Translations under genes and position numbers: made by a program
In this document: in pieces, positions 1 through 6,563 of the stretch
Numbering within the stretch: the first letter of the stretch is position 1
Layout: every line of letters begins with the position of its first letter
Assembly (NCBI GenBank): GCA_945872015.1
Contig: CAMBYJ010000030.1
Coordinates: forward strand, 1-11,670
Direction: 5' to 3'
DNA from: Chitinophaga pinensis
GTDB taxonomy: Bacteria; Bacteroidota; Bacteroidia; AKYH767-A; OLB10
DNA: 11,670 nt
The notes under the pieces: generated by a model
What the model was told of the DNA's origin: nothing
The model's input: the letters and a program-made list of their open reading frames with translations, nothing else
The model's database searches: none

Positions 1-74
1 AAGCAAAATTAAAATAAATCTTATTCGAGGGATAAATATCAACCTTTACCTCTTAATAAATTCCGTTCAGCATC

Positions 75-105
75 AAAGATGAGATTAAAATTCATTCTCA
101 TCTTT
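75..105. repeat. Perfect 10-bp inverted repeat upstream of the PhoX-like gene
   Basis: AAAGATGAGA (75-84) and TCTCATCTTT (96-105) are exact inverse complements separated by 11 bases. The repeat ends 9 bp before the putative -7 promoter box of the downstream gene, so it covers roughly the -35 region. It could be an operator for a dimeric regulator, or the terminator hairpin of a gene left of the window. The stem has only three G-C pairs and no clean T-run follows, so a terminator is the weaker reading. Confidence 0.5.
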
Positions 106-113
106 AAGTAACT

Positions 114-121
114 TAAATTTG
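114..121 (+). promoter_or_regulatory. Putative Bacteroidota -7 box of the PhoX-like gene
   Basis: TAAATTTG matches TAnnTTTG at every fixed position and ends 8 nt before the ATG at 130. That implies a very short 5' leader. No convincing TTTG -33 element lies at the usual spacing. The same motif recurs at the same kind of distance before other genes in this window. Confidence 0.45.
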
Positions 122-129
122 ATTCGGTA

Positions 130-2265
130 ATGAAGAAAATTATACTCGCCCTAAATTTCATTTTTCTATTTCAAATTTCTACTTTTTGCCAGGATACCCT
201 GTTAAATGCAGGTTCATTATGGAAATACAATGATCTTGGTTTAGACTTAGGAGCTACATGGAAGGATATCAATTATAGTGATGCATCATGGTTGCAGGGT
301 AACGCACCATTAGGCTATGGAATTACTAATTTAAACACAACACTTTCCTTTGGTCCATCATCGACAAACAAGTACACCACTACTTACTTTCGCAAATGGG
401 TGAATATTGCTAATCCACGCGACTTATATTCTAAAATACAGTTTAATGTCCGCCGAGATGATGGCGTTATTATTTATGTAAATGGTGTGGAAGTTCTACG
501 ATCTAACATGCCATCTGGCCCAATCACCTATTCTAACTTTGCAAGCTCCTGTGCAGCAGATAATGGAAGTGTTTGGCAAACGATAGATGTAGCTACCAAT
601 CACTTCAACGATGGGAATAATTTAATTGCAATAGAGCTTCATCAATGTAATCTTACTAGTGGTGATTTATTCTTTAACCTTCAAATGATAGGTAGTAAAT
701 CGATGGCTGGCTTTGAATCAATTTCACCCATTGTTCAAAATCAAACTTTTGTTATTCCTCCATCCCATACTTTTCAATTATTGGTTAAAGAAGGTCGTCG
801 ATTGACCGTTGGTGGTAAAGTACCGGCACGCGCAGATTTCACAGGTTATATTCCAATTAATGGTTCTAGCGAAGATGGTTACTTACATGTAAATCATGAA
901 AATGCTCCTATTGGAGGTGTTTCTCATTTTAAACTTCAATTTAATAGTAGTACTAAACTTTGGAATATTCAATCATCGCAAATGATTAATGTTAATGCCA
1001 GCGATATTGTAAATCTATATAAAAATTGTTCAGGTGCAATTACACCTTGGGGCACATCAATTAGTGGCGAAGAATCACGAGATTCGAATGATGTAAACAA
1101 TGATGGCTATTTAGATGCTGGATGGTTGGTAGAAATTGATCCGATTACCAGAGCTGTAAAAAAATATAATGGCGGAAACAAGCAGCAAAAATTATGGGCT
1201 TTAGGACGTATGTCGCATGAAAATGCATGCATTGCCCATGACTCTGCAACGGTTTATTACGGAGAGGATTATACAGCAGGTTGCTTGTATAAATTTATAG
1301 CCAATGTTCCAGGTAATTTATCTAGCGGTTCGATGTATGTTTTGAAGTTAGATTCATCTTTATCAACTAGTGGAGCTCCGTTAAAATCGACTGGAGTTTG
1401 GATTCAAGTCCCTAATACAACTAAAGCACAAAGAAATTTCGCTTATGATTTAGCTGCTAATCTTGGAGGAACTCCTTTTGATGGAGTTGAAGATGCGGAA
1501 ATAGGTCCTGATTCCATGATTTACTTTACTTCTAAAATCTATGGTAGAGTTTACAGATTTAATGATAACGGTAATGCCGTAACGAATTTTGAATCATATG
1601 TAGGAGGTAGAAGTTATTTGATTAATCATCCAAATGGTCCGACCAACGTTGCGTGGGGAACAGGAAATGATAATATGGCATTTGATAATGAAGGGAATTT
1701 ATGGGTGTTTCAAGATGGAGGAAATAATTATATCTGGGTGGTAAAAAAAGGACATACTCAAGCTGCGCCTAAAGTTCAGTTGTTTGGTTGTGTACCTGCA
1801 GGAGCAGAACCTACAGGAATTACATTTTCGCCTGATAATCGTTTTATGTTTATGTCGATACAGCACCCTTCTACAACTAATAGATCTGTTATGAAAGATG
1901 CAACTGGTAACAATGTGGTATTTAATGCAAGTGCCACACTTGTTGTTGGATTAAAGCAAGATTTAGGCAGCGACCAGACAAAAATTAGTAGAGAGATTAC
2001 AAGTATTGATTTCGATAATTTACTAAAATCCTATCCTAATCCTTTTACGAATTCTACAATCCTTGAATTGATGGTTGTAAATCATGGGTTGCTAAGATTT
2101 GAAGTATATAATATCAATGGACAATTAGTCTCCAATTCAATTAATGAAGAAGTAGAAGAAGGATTATGGAAATATGAACTTGGAAGAGAATTGAATCCAG
2201 GATTTTATTTTGTGAGAGCTACGATTAACGGAGTCACTTATAGTTTAAAAGTTATCAAAGAATAA
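130..2265 (+). CDS. Secreted PhoX-like (DUF839) family protein with N-terminal galactose-binding-like domain and T9SS sorting domain
   Basis: This 711-residue protein is probably exported and then moved to or across the outer membrane by T9SS. A Sec signal peptide covers residues 1-20 (cleavage near C20/Q21). Residues about 22-188 resemble the galactose-binding-like jelly roll often placed before enzymes in Bacteroidota (conserved LGYG, FRKW, RRDDGVIIYVNG, IELHQ). Residues about 200-605 carry the DUF839/PhoX propeller motifs in order: NHEN (255-258), TPWGT (305-309) with EE (314-315), GRMSHE (359-364), YYGED (376-380), FDGVED (450-455), MAFDNEGNLW (516-525) and GAEPTG (558-563). Residues about 632-711 form the sorting domain (SYPNPF, then YNINGQLV and a GFYFVRA strand). 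Family members include the Ca/Fe-dependent alkaline phosphatase PhoX, but the usual cysteine of the TCEE motif is glycine here (G313), so phosphatase activity is uncertain. The ATG at 130 is chosen because the signal peptide starts there. Confidence 0.85.
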   Translation: MKKIILALNFIFLFQISTFCQDTLLNAGSLWKYNDLGLDLGATWKDINYSDASWLQGNAPLGYGITNLNTTLSFGPSSTNKYTTTYFRKWVNIANPRDLYSKIQFNVRRDDGVIIYVNGVEVLRSNMPSGPITYSNFASSCAADNGSVWQTIDVATNHFNDGNNLIAIELHQCNLTSGDLFFNLQMIGSKSMAGFESISPIVQNQTFVIPPSHTFQLLVKEGRRLTVGGKVPARADFTGYIPINGSSEDGYLHVNHENAPIGGVSHFKLQFNSSTKLWNIQSSQMINVNASDIVNLYKNCSGAITPWGTSISGEESRDSNDVNNDGYLDAGWLVEIDPITRAVKKYNGGNKQQKLWALGRMSHENACIAHDSATVYYGEDYTAGCLYKFIANVPGNLSSGSMYVLKLDSSLSTSGAPLKSTGVWIQVPNTTKAQRNFAYDLAANLGGTPFDGVEDAEIGPDSMIYFTSKIYGRVYRFNDNGNAVTNFESYVGGRSYLINHPNGPTNVAWGTGNDNMAFDNEGNLWVFQDGGNNYIWVVKKGHTQAAPKVQLFGCVPAGAEPTGITFSPDNRFMFMSIQHPSTTNRSVMKDATGNNVVFNASATLVVGLKQDLGSDQTKISREITSIDFDNLLKSYPNPFTNSTILELMVVNHGLLRFEVYNINGQLVSNSINEEVEEGLWKYELGRELNPGFYFVRATINGVTYSLKVIKE

Positions 2266-2284
2266 TTTACTCAATACCCCAAAT

Positions 2285-2318
2285 GAGTCCACTGCATTGC
2301 GGTGGATTCTTTATTTTT
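2285..2318 (+). terminator. Rho-independent terminator of the PhoX-like gene
   Basis: An 11-bp stem (2285-2295 with 2299-2309, two G-U pairs, ATT loop) is followed by TTTATTTTT (2310-2318). It begins about 20 nt after the stop codon of the PhoX-like gene. The upstream arm is preceded by an A-rich stretch, so some function on the opposite strand is possible. Its T-tract overlaps the promoter box of mnmE. Confidence 0.8.
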
Positions 2319-2319
2319 G
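2312..2319 (+). promoter_or_regulatory. Putative -7 box of mnmE, inside the upstream terminator T-tract
   Basis: TATTTTTG matches TAnnTTTG exactly. Only 4 nt separate it from the ATG at 2324, so a transcript starting at normal distance would be leaderless or nearly so. No clear -33 element is seen, because the expected position falls inside the terminator stem. Confidence 0.5.
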
Positions 2320-2323
2320 CGCT

Positions 2324-3721
2324 ATGCATTTACCCAATCAGGCGGATACTATCTGCGCTTTAGCAACAGCACCAGGACTAGGAGCTATCGCTGTAATACG
2401 TGTTTCTGGTCCGGATACTTTTAGAATTATTGAAACTGTTTTTAAAACGAAGAAGGGTAAATCGAAAGACTTTAATTCAATTGCTTCACATACACTACAC
2501 TTTGGCGATATTGTTTTAGATAATCAAACGCTCGATGAAGTATTAATAAGTGTTTTTAAAAATCCACATTCATACACAGGGCAGGATACAATTGAAATCA
2601 GTTGCCATGGATCCACTTATATCCAACAGCAAATATTACAATTACTTCAGCAGAGAGGAGCACGATTAGCGGAGCCGGGAGAATTCACATTAAGAGCTTT
2701 CTTAAATGGCAAATTGGATTTATCGCAAGCGGAAGCTGTAGCAGACTTGATTGCTTCACAACATGCAAGTGCTCATCTAACGGCTATGCAGCAACTAAGA
2801 GGAGGCTATAGTCATGCGATACAAGAATTACGCTCACAACTTTTAAATTTCGCATCGCTTATTGAATTAGAACTTGACTTTGCCGAAGAAGATGTGGAGT
2901 TTGCAAACAGAGATCAATTAGCGAAGCTTGTTTTTGAATTATTGAAATCGGTTCGCACCTTACGCGAAAGTTATGCAACTGGTAATGCATTAAAGAATGG
3001 GATTCCTGTAGTAATCGCTGGTAAACCGAATGTTGGTAAGAGTACTTTGTTAAACGCGCTCTTAAACGATAATAAAGCCATTGTAAGCGATATTGCAGGT
3101 ACTACAAGAGATGTGATAGAAGATCAATTAGTAATTGATGGATATCGTTTTCGATTTATGGATACTGCGGGTTTGCGTGCAACAGGCGATGTGATTGAGA
3201 AATTAGGTGTGGAGCGTTCGTATGAATATGCGCGCAAGGCAAGTATCATCATGTACTTGTGCGATCCACAACAAAGCACAGCTGATGAAATATTAGCAGA
3301 AATTACAGATTTAGAAAACAAAGTCGGGGAAGATAAATTCATACTAACGGTTGTAAACAAGTGCGATTTATACGATGAACAAAAATTAGCATCCTACACT
3401 ACTTTGCCTAATGTAATTTTCATTGCAGCTAAAACGCAGTTGCATTTAGATGAATTAAAGAAAAAATTAATACATGGATCAGGAGTTGCTAGTCGTGAGA
3501 ATGAAAACCAGCTCGTAAGTAATGCCCGCCACGAAGGCGCACTAGCAAAAGCAGAAGAAGCATTAGTCAGAGTAACTGATGGAATGCAAAGTCATTTAAC
3601 CTCCGACCTACTCGCGTTAGATTTAAAAGATGCTATTTACCATTTAGGATTGATAACAGGTGAGATCTATACAGATGATTTATTAGGGAATATCTTTAGT
3701 AAATTTTGTATCGGAAAGTAA
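2324..3721 (+). CDS. mnmE: tRNA uridine-5-carboxymethylaminomethyl(34) synthesis GTPase MnmE
   Basis: MnmE is a cytoplasmic, potassium-activated dimeric GTPase. With MnmG it installs the (carboxymethyl)aminomethyl group on wobble U34 of certain tRNAs, using a methylene-tetrahydrofolate carbon. The 465-residue product has the normal family length. The N-terminal folate-binding domain begins DTICALATAPG (8-18). A helical domain follows and holds the inserted G domain: G1 GKPNVGKS (233-240), G2 TTR (260-262), G3 DTAG (280-283), G4 NKCD (345-348). The C-terminus is the invariant FCIGK (461-465) with its conserved cysteine. A TTG start at 2297 would add nine residues, but it lies inside the terminator hairpin. 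The ATG at 2324 places DTI near the position seen in other MnmE proteins. No Shine-Dalgarno sequence is visible. A decayed second copy of the 3' end lies at about 4581-4714. Confidence 0.97.
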   Translation: MHLPNQADTICALATAPGLGAIAVIRVSGPDTFRIIETVFKTKKGKSKDFNSIASHTLHFGDIVLDNQTLDEVLISVFKNPHSYTGQDTIEISCHGSTYIQQQILQLLQQRGARLAEPGEFTLRAFLNGKLDLSQAEAVADLIASQHASAHLTAMQQLRGGYSHAIQELRSQLLNFASLIELELDFAEEDVEFANRDQLAKLVFELLKSVRTLRESYATGNALKNGIPVVIAGKPNVGKSTLLNALLNDNKAIVSDIAGTTRDVIEDQLVIDGYRFRFMDTAGLRATGDVIEKLGVERSYEYARKASIIMYLCDPQQSTADEILAEITDLENKVGEDKFILTVVNKCDLYDEQKLASYTTLPNVIFIAAKTQLHLDELKKKLIHGSGVASRENENQLVSNARHEGALAKAEEALVRVTDGMQSHLTSDLLALDLKDAIYHLGLITGEIYTDDLLGNIFSKFCIGK

Positions 3722-3813
3722 GAAACCACAAATTACTTTAAAGTCCCAAGTAGTTACATCTTATATTCAATTTGAATTAAAAGTCAATTAATAATTTCTT
3801 TTAATATCAATAT

Positions 3814-4281
3814 TCATTTGAGTAAAGTATATGTTAAAACATAATAAGTGCCTTTTATTTCCTTAATCGAATATGAAACGGCTATATTTAAATTTGGCAA
3901 CATAAAATATGCGGAACCATTGCCAAATAATGGCTCAAGTCCTGTTTTCTTTGAATATTCTTCAATTTCCTTTTCTAGTTTTCGTTCTGCTAAATTTCGT
4001 GTAACGTATGCATCTAAAAAAATAATTCCATCTAAAATATTGTTTTTAAAAACATATGATATCATATTGCCATTTTGAACGCAATAAGTCAATACTTCAC
4101 CCTTAGTAACTTCACATGGACTGATAGTGTTATTTTCAATAATTTGATTATAATTTTTTCTACCTAAATCATAAATATCCGGCATTGATATATTACTGCT
4201 ATTACCTGTTTGAGCCAATAATATTGTTTGTGATTGGAAAAACAAAATAATAATAAATAAAAGGCATGAATTAATTTTCAT
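3814..4281 (-). CDS. Small secreted protein of unknown function
   Basis: I do not recognise this 155-residue protein. It has a strong signal peptide (residues 1-24, hydrophobic 6-22, cleavage after LLAQ or LLA). Two cysteines, C56 and C67, could form a disulfide in the periplasm. A charged, probably helical stretch at 94-113 (RNLAERKLEKEIEEYSKK) is flanked by beta-rich segments. The C-terminal alternating pattern (YYVLTYTLLK) looks like edge beta strands. An upstream in-frame TTG at 4296 lies inside the promoter box, so the ATG at 4281 is preferred. The gene stands alone. It converges with mnmE and diverges from the cytochrome c remnant, between the two copies of the mnmE 3' end, so it may be cargo of an integrated element. 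Its mature N-terminus (QTGNSS) equals that of the PKD protein at 9987-10841. Confidence 0.7.
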   Translation of the reverse strand: MKINSCLLFIIILFFQSQTILLAQTGNSSNISMPDIYDLGRKNYNQIIENNTISPCEVTKGEVLTYCVQNGNMISYVFKNNILDGIIFLDAYVTRNLAERKLEKEIEEYSKKTGLEPLFGNGSAYFMLPNLNIAVSYSIKEIKGTYYVLTYTLLK

Positions 4282-4293
4282 AATTTTTTTTGT

Positions 4294-4301
4294 CAAATAT
4301 A
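4294..4301 (-). promoter_or_regulatory. Putative -7 box of the small secreted protein gene
   Basis: On the minus strand TATATTTG matches TAnnTTTG exactly and ends 12 nt before the ATG at 4281. It overlaps the alternative upstream TTG start, which argues against that start. No -33 element is clear. Confidence 0.5.
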
Positions 4302-4380
4302 TTACAAAAACCAGTTAATTGTTATAAATTTTAACAATAATTTATCGAATTTCCTAAAACCTATTCTGTTTTCTTATTCT

Positions 4381-4536
4381 ATGGAATTAGTTGTAAAAGG
4401 CGCAAGGAAACTTCTTCCTCCCATGCCTTGGATGAACTATTCTAAAATGACTGATGATGATGTGAAAGCAATTTTCGCTTATCTAAAAACAATCAAGCCA
4501 GTTAAGAATATTGTTCCCGAGCCAATTGCGCCTTAA
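4381..4536 (+). pseudogene. Remnant of a cytochrome c C-terminus
   Basis: A 51-codon reading frame ends in TAA at 4534-4536. From about residue 9 onward it reads like the C-terminal end of a Bacteroidota class I cytochrome c. It has PPMPW (13-17, with M15 as the likely former distal haem ligand), an MTDDDVKAIFAYLKTIKP segment (23-40, the C-terminal helix) and PVKNIVPEPI (40-49). There is no CxxCH haem site, no signal peptide and no recognisable cytochrome sequence upstream of 4381, where translation gives unrelated residues. The first residues are probably chance sequence. It is best read as a 5'-truncated fossil rather than a small functional gene. It lies 44 nt before the decayed mnmE copy, on the same strand. 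Confidence 0.75.
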
Positions 4537-4580
4537 AATATTACAAATTTAACGTATTCATAAAAACCGAAGATAGCTTT

Positions 4581-4714
4581 CAAAGTTATATTAGATCCAA
4601 CCACTCGCTTTAGATTTAAAAAATGCTAATTATCATTTGGGTTTGATAACTTTCGAGATTTACACCGATGATTTATTAGTAATTACTTTTAGTGGATTTC
4701 ATATTAGCAAATAG
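4581..4714 (+). pseudogene. Decayed duplicate of the 3' end of mnmE
   Basis: Positions 4601-4714 align codon for codon, without gaps, to the last 37 codons plus stop of the intact mnmE (3608-3721). 27 of 37 residues are identical (for example LALDLK, YHLGLIT, EIYTDDLL) and the stop is in register. The terminal FCIGK has become FHISK, losing the conserved cysteine. Similarity continues upstream to about 4581 (CAAAG, TTA) with a net one-base indel that breaks the frame, and then fades. Exact shared words include GATGATTTATTAG and TTAGATTTAAAA. About ten codons differ only at the third position, which suggests divergence as a functional gene before decay. No start, folate domain or G domain is present. 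Confidence 0.88.
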
Positions 4715-4809
4715 ATTTTAAAAACATTACCCAATTAAATTATAATTGTATTCACATCACCAATAAATTATCAAAGACAATAAAAACAATTTATTTCCTC
4801 AAACTATTT

Positions 4810-4840
4810 TATACCAAATAGTATAATACTAAAGAGTATA
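4810..4840. repeat. Operator-like tandem semi-palindrome in a gene-free stretch
   Basis: Two 14-bp units, ATACCAAATAGTAT (4811-4824) and ATACTAAAGAGTAT (4826-4839), match at 12 of 14 positions and are spaced 15 bp. Each unit is itself an ATAC...GTAT dyad. The whole 31 bp is symmetric about position 4825, with outer TATAC/GTATA and inner TAGTAT/ATACTA arms. This is the architecture of a double operator for a small dimeric repressor. The genes on both sides end towards it, so no gene is in place to be controlled. The surrounding 4715-4959 shows no other feature. Confidence 0.55.
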
Positions 4841-4959
4841 AGCAAAAGGTAAATATAGGTTTAGAAGATTTTAGAGAGTGTTAGAATAAGTACAAAATCA
4901 AAATAAAAAAACAACTAATTTCTTCAGATAACGATTAATACATTTAAAGAAAAAATTAA

Positions 4960-5565
4960 CTAATAACCTGCCGAAAAAGAAGCAACTACAACAATTATGA
5001 GTCCTACCCAAATACCTGCTGCAGTACCAAATCCAGTAAGTGATTTAGCTACCTTTTTTCTGTGTGCGCCCTTTTCATAGCCTTTTAAATAATTTTCGTT
5101 ATTAAGCAATGCTGGGTTTGAAGTTCTAAAATTTTCGCGATTCGGTTTTACGGAAGCAAGTATTGCAGTAGTGGGAATACCAAAGGGAGGATAAATCAAT
5201 GTCGATCCAAAAGACCCCCAGAATACACCGTTAGTTCTAAAATACAACTTGGCATCAGCTTGTCCTTTCCTATACATCACCTCAGGATTTTCATTTGTCG
5301 CAACTGGTGATTCTAAATTAAATACATCACGTGTTCCATTAGCATACTTAAGAATAAAAATTGTTTCCTTTGGAATAATCCGATTGGACACAGTATCAGA
5401 ATCTGCTAGCTGACAAACAATATAAGTGGGATTTACTTCTGTGATTTTGCAAATTAGCTCATCACCATTCTTCAAAAGGATAGTGTCCTTGTTAACCAAA
5501 GTATCTTGAGCCTTTGTATTAATCGCAGCGCAAACAAACAAAAACAAAAGGAATATTTTTCTCAT
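4960..5565 (-). CDS. Envelope protein of unknown function, paralogous N-terminal domain plus C-terminal membrane segment
   Basis: This 201-residue protein has a Sec signal peptide (1-19, cleavage near KAQ). A small beta-rich domain at 27-82 runs from DTILLKNGDE to ILKYANGTRD and aligns without gaps to residues 22-77 of its upstream neighbour (15 of 56 identical). A hydrophobic glycine/proline-rich stretch lies at about 112-138. A basic YLKGYEKGAHRKKVAK segment (159-174) precedes a strong transmembrane helix at about 178-199. The ATG at 5565 starts the signal peptide 7 nt after the stop of the upstream gene. The longer frame from 5598 would overlap that gene and put the signal peptide internally. 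The two genes are almost certainly one operon. The architecture recurs in Bacteroidota, but I know of no assigned role. Confidence 0.75.
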   Translation of the reverse strand: MRKIFLLFLFVCAAINTKAQDTLVNKDTILLKNGDELICKITEVNPTYIVCQLADSDTVSNRIIPKETIFILKYANGTRDVFNLESPVATNENPEVMYRKGQADAKLYFRTNGVFWGSFGSTLIYPPFGIPTTAILASVKPNRENFRTSNPALLNNENYLKGYEKGAHRKKVAKSLTGFGTAAGIWVGLIIVVVASFSAGY

Positions 5566-5572
5566 AAAATAA

Positions 5573-6331
5573 TTAGCGCACTCTTGTATTAAAACCAACT
5601 AATAGACTAACTCTAATTCCTGTTGGAACTCTATCACCATTATCAGAAAAAAACGCATTCTTTACAGACGGAACTACTGCCAGGTTGATTGGGTAAACAA
5701 TTTTTCCTGATTTTATTGAACCTCCTACAGCAAACACCATCCCTACTCCACCCACTGATAAATTCGGTCCCATACCAAACTCAAAACCTTCTTTTCCTCT
5801 TATACCAAACAACATACTGGCACTAGGTAAAAACAATCCTTGTTCAACACCACCAACTAAAAACACCCACTCTACTAAACCAGATGTTTCATTGGGTGCA
5901 GTAAATAATCTAGTTTCTAACTGCCAACCAAACTGCGAAACAACACCTTGATAATCTCTGCGCTTCAAATCGTCTTTTATAGAACCATCGCCAAAAACAG
6001 TTACTCCAACTCTAGGTCCGTTATAACGGATACGATCATAGCCCAAAGACTCATCAACATCATTATAACTAATATTTTCCTTTGTTAACGTCGTTTTTAC
6101 AAAAGTATCTTTCGATCCATTTTCATATTTAATCATGAAAACATCTGTCTTTAATAACGTATAAAGCGGGCCATCGATATTCTCCCATTTCTTAAACTTA
6201 ATTTCATTAACAGTTAGCTCCTGAACTTTAACGCGCATCTCTGTACCGTTATTCATAATTAACAAATCTTGAGCGTAAGAAAAGCTAAAAGCACCAACAG
6301 CAAATAAGATTATAAGTAATAATTTTTTCAT
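5573..6331 (-). CDS. Secreted or outer-membrane protein of unknown function, barrel-like C-terminal half
   Basis: This 252-residue protein is first in a two-gene operon with the gene ending at 4960. The signal peptide is 1-20 (cleavage at SYA/Q). Residues 22-77 (DLLIMNNGTE to IKYENGSKDTF) form the same small domain as in the downstream protein. Such domains often precede outer-membrane modules in Bacteroidota. From about 105 on, short amphipathic strands alternate with glycine-rich turns (PRVGVTVFGDG, WVFLVGGVEQGLF, FEFGMGPNLSVGGVGMVFAVGG, IRVSLLVGFNTRVR), suggesting a small beta-barrel or lipocalin-like fold. It lacks the terminal aromatic residue typical of outer-membrane barrels. A consensus -7 box lies 23 nt upstream. 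Function unknown. Confidence 0.75.
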   Translation of the reverse strand: MKKLLLIILFAVGAFSFSYAQDLLIMNNGTEMRVKVQELTVNEIKFKKWENIDGPLYTLLKTDVFMIKYENGSKDTFVKTTLTKENISYNDVDESLGYDRIRYNGPRVGVTVFGDGSIKDDLKRRDYQGVVSQFGWQLETRLFTAPNETSGLVEWVFLVGGVEQGLFLPSASMLFGIRGKEGFEFGMGPNLSVGGVGMVFAVGGSIKSGKIVYPINLAVVPSVKNAFFSDNGDRVPTGIRVSLLVGFNTRVR

Positions 6332-6354
6332 TGTATTTTGATAAGTAATATTTA

Positions 6355-6362
6355 CAAAAATA
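6355..6362 (-). promoter_or_regulatory. Putative -7 box of the paralogous envelope-protein operon
   Basis: On the minus strand TATTTTTG matches TAnnTTTG exactly, 23 nt before the ATG at 6331, giving a leader of roughly 15-20 nt. A TTTG lies further upstream, but at 25 nt spacing, longer than expected for a -33 element. The remainder of the gap (6363-6563) shows no gene or strong hairpin. Confidence 0.5.
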
Positions 6363-6563
6363 AAGATTTGAGACCGAAACTAACGAACAAAAATGGTCTT
6401 AAAGTGATTTTTACAATTCAAATAAGAAAATGATGTAAATTGATAACTGAATTTTGTAATAAATAAGAAGATTTCTCTTTTAATAGTCAAAAACTAAAGA
6501 TTTTAAACCTACAACTTTATGCTAGCAATAATGGACAAATGAATTAATATTTTGAAAAATCTT

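Noticed and set aside
2297..2323. TTG start extending mnmE by nine codons
   Set aside because: The TTG lies in the loop and arm of the upstream terminator hairpin and upstream of the promoter box. The added residues do not resemble MnmE.
2602..2811. 69-codon plus-strand reading frame inside mnmE
   Set aside because: Lies in another frame of a confidently identified gene and has no recognisable features.
3124..3360. 78-codon minus-strand reading frame opposite the mnmE G domain
   Set aside because: Antisense shadow of conserved coding sequence.
3765..3777. ATTCAA-T-TTGAAT dyad between mnmE and the convergent small gene, considered as a bidirectional terminator
   Set aside because: Short AT-rich stem without a T-run. 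It is weak and could be chance.
3848..4078. 76-codon plus-strand reading frame opposite the small secreted protein
   Set aside because: The minus-strand frame has a signal peptide and promoter box and this one has neither.
3722..4959. Intact mobile element or CRISPR array in the fragment-rich zone
   Set aside because: No recombinase, transposase, terminal inverted repeats or regularly spaced repeats are present. Only gene fragments suggest past mobility.
5566..5598. Upstream start extending the membrane-anchored envelope protein by 11 codons
   Set aside because: It overlaps the preceding gene and would bury the signal peptide. The ATG at 5565 begins it cleanly.
6370..6399. GAGACC...GGTCTT inverted repeat upstream of the envelope operon
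   Set aside because: Only five Watson-Crick pairs with an 18-19 base loop, expected by chance.
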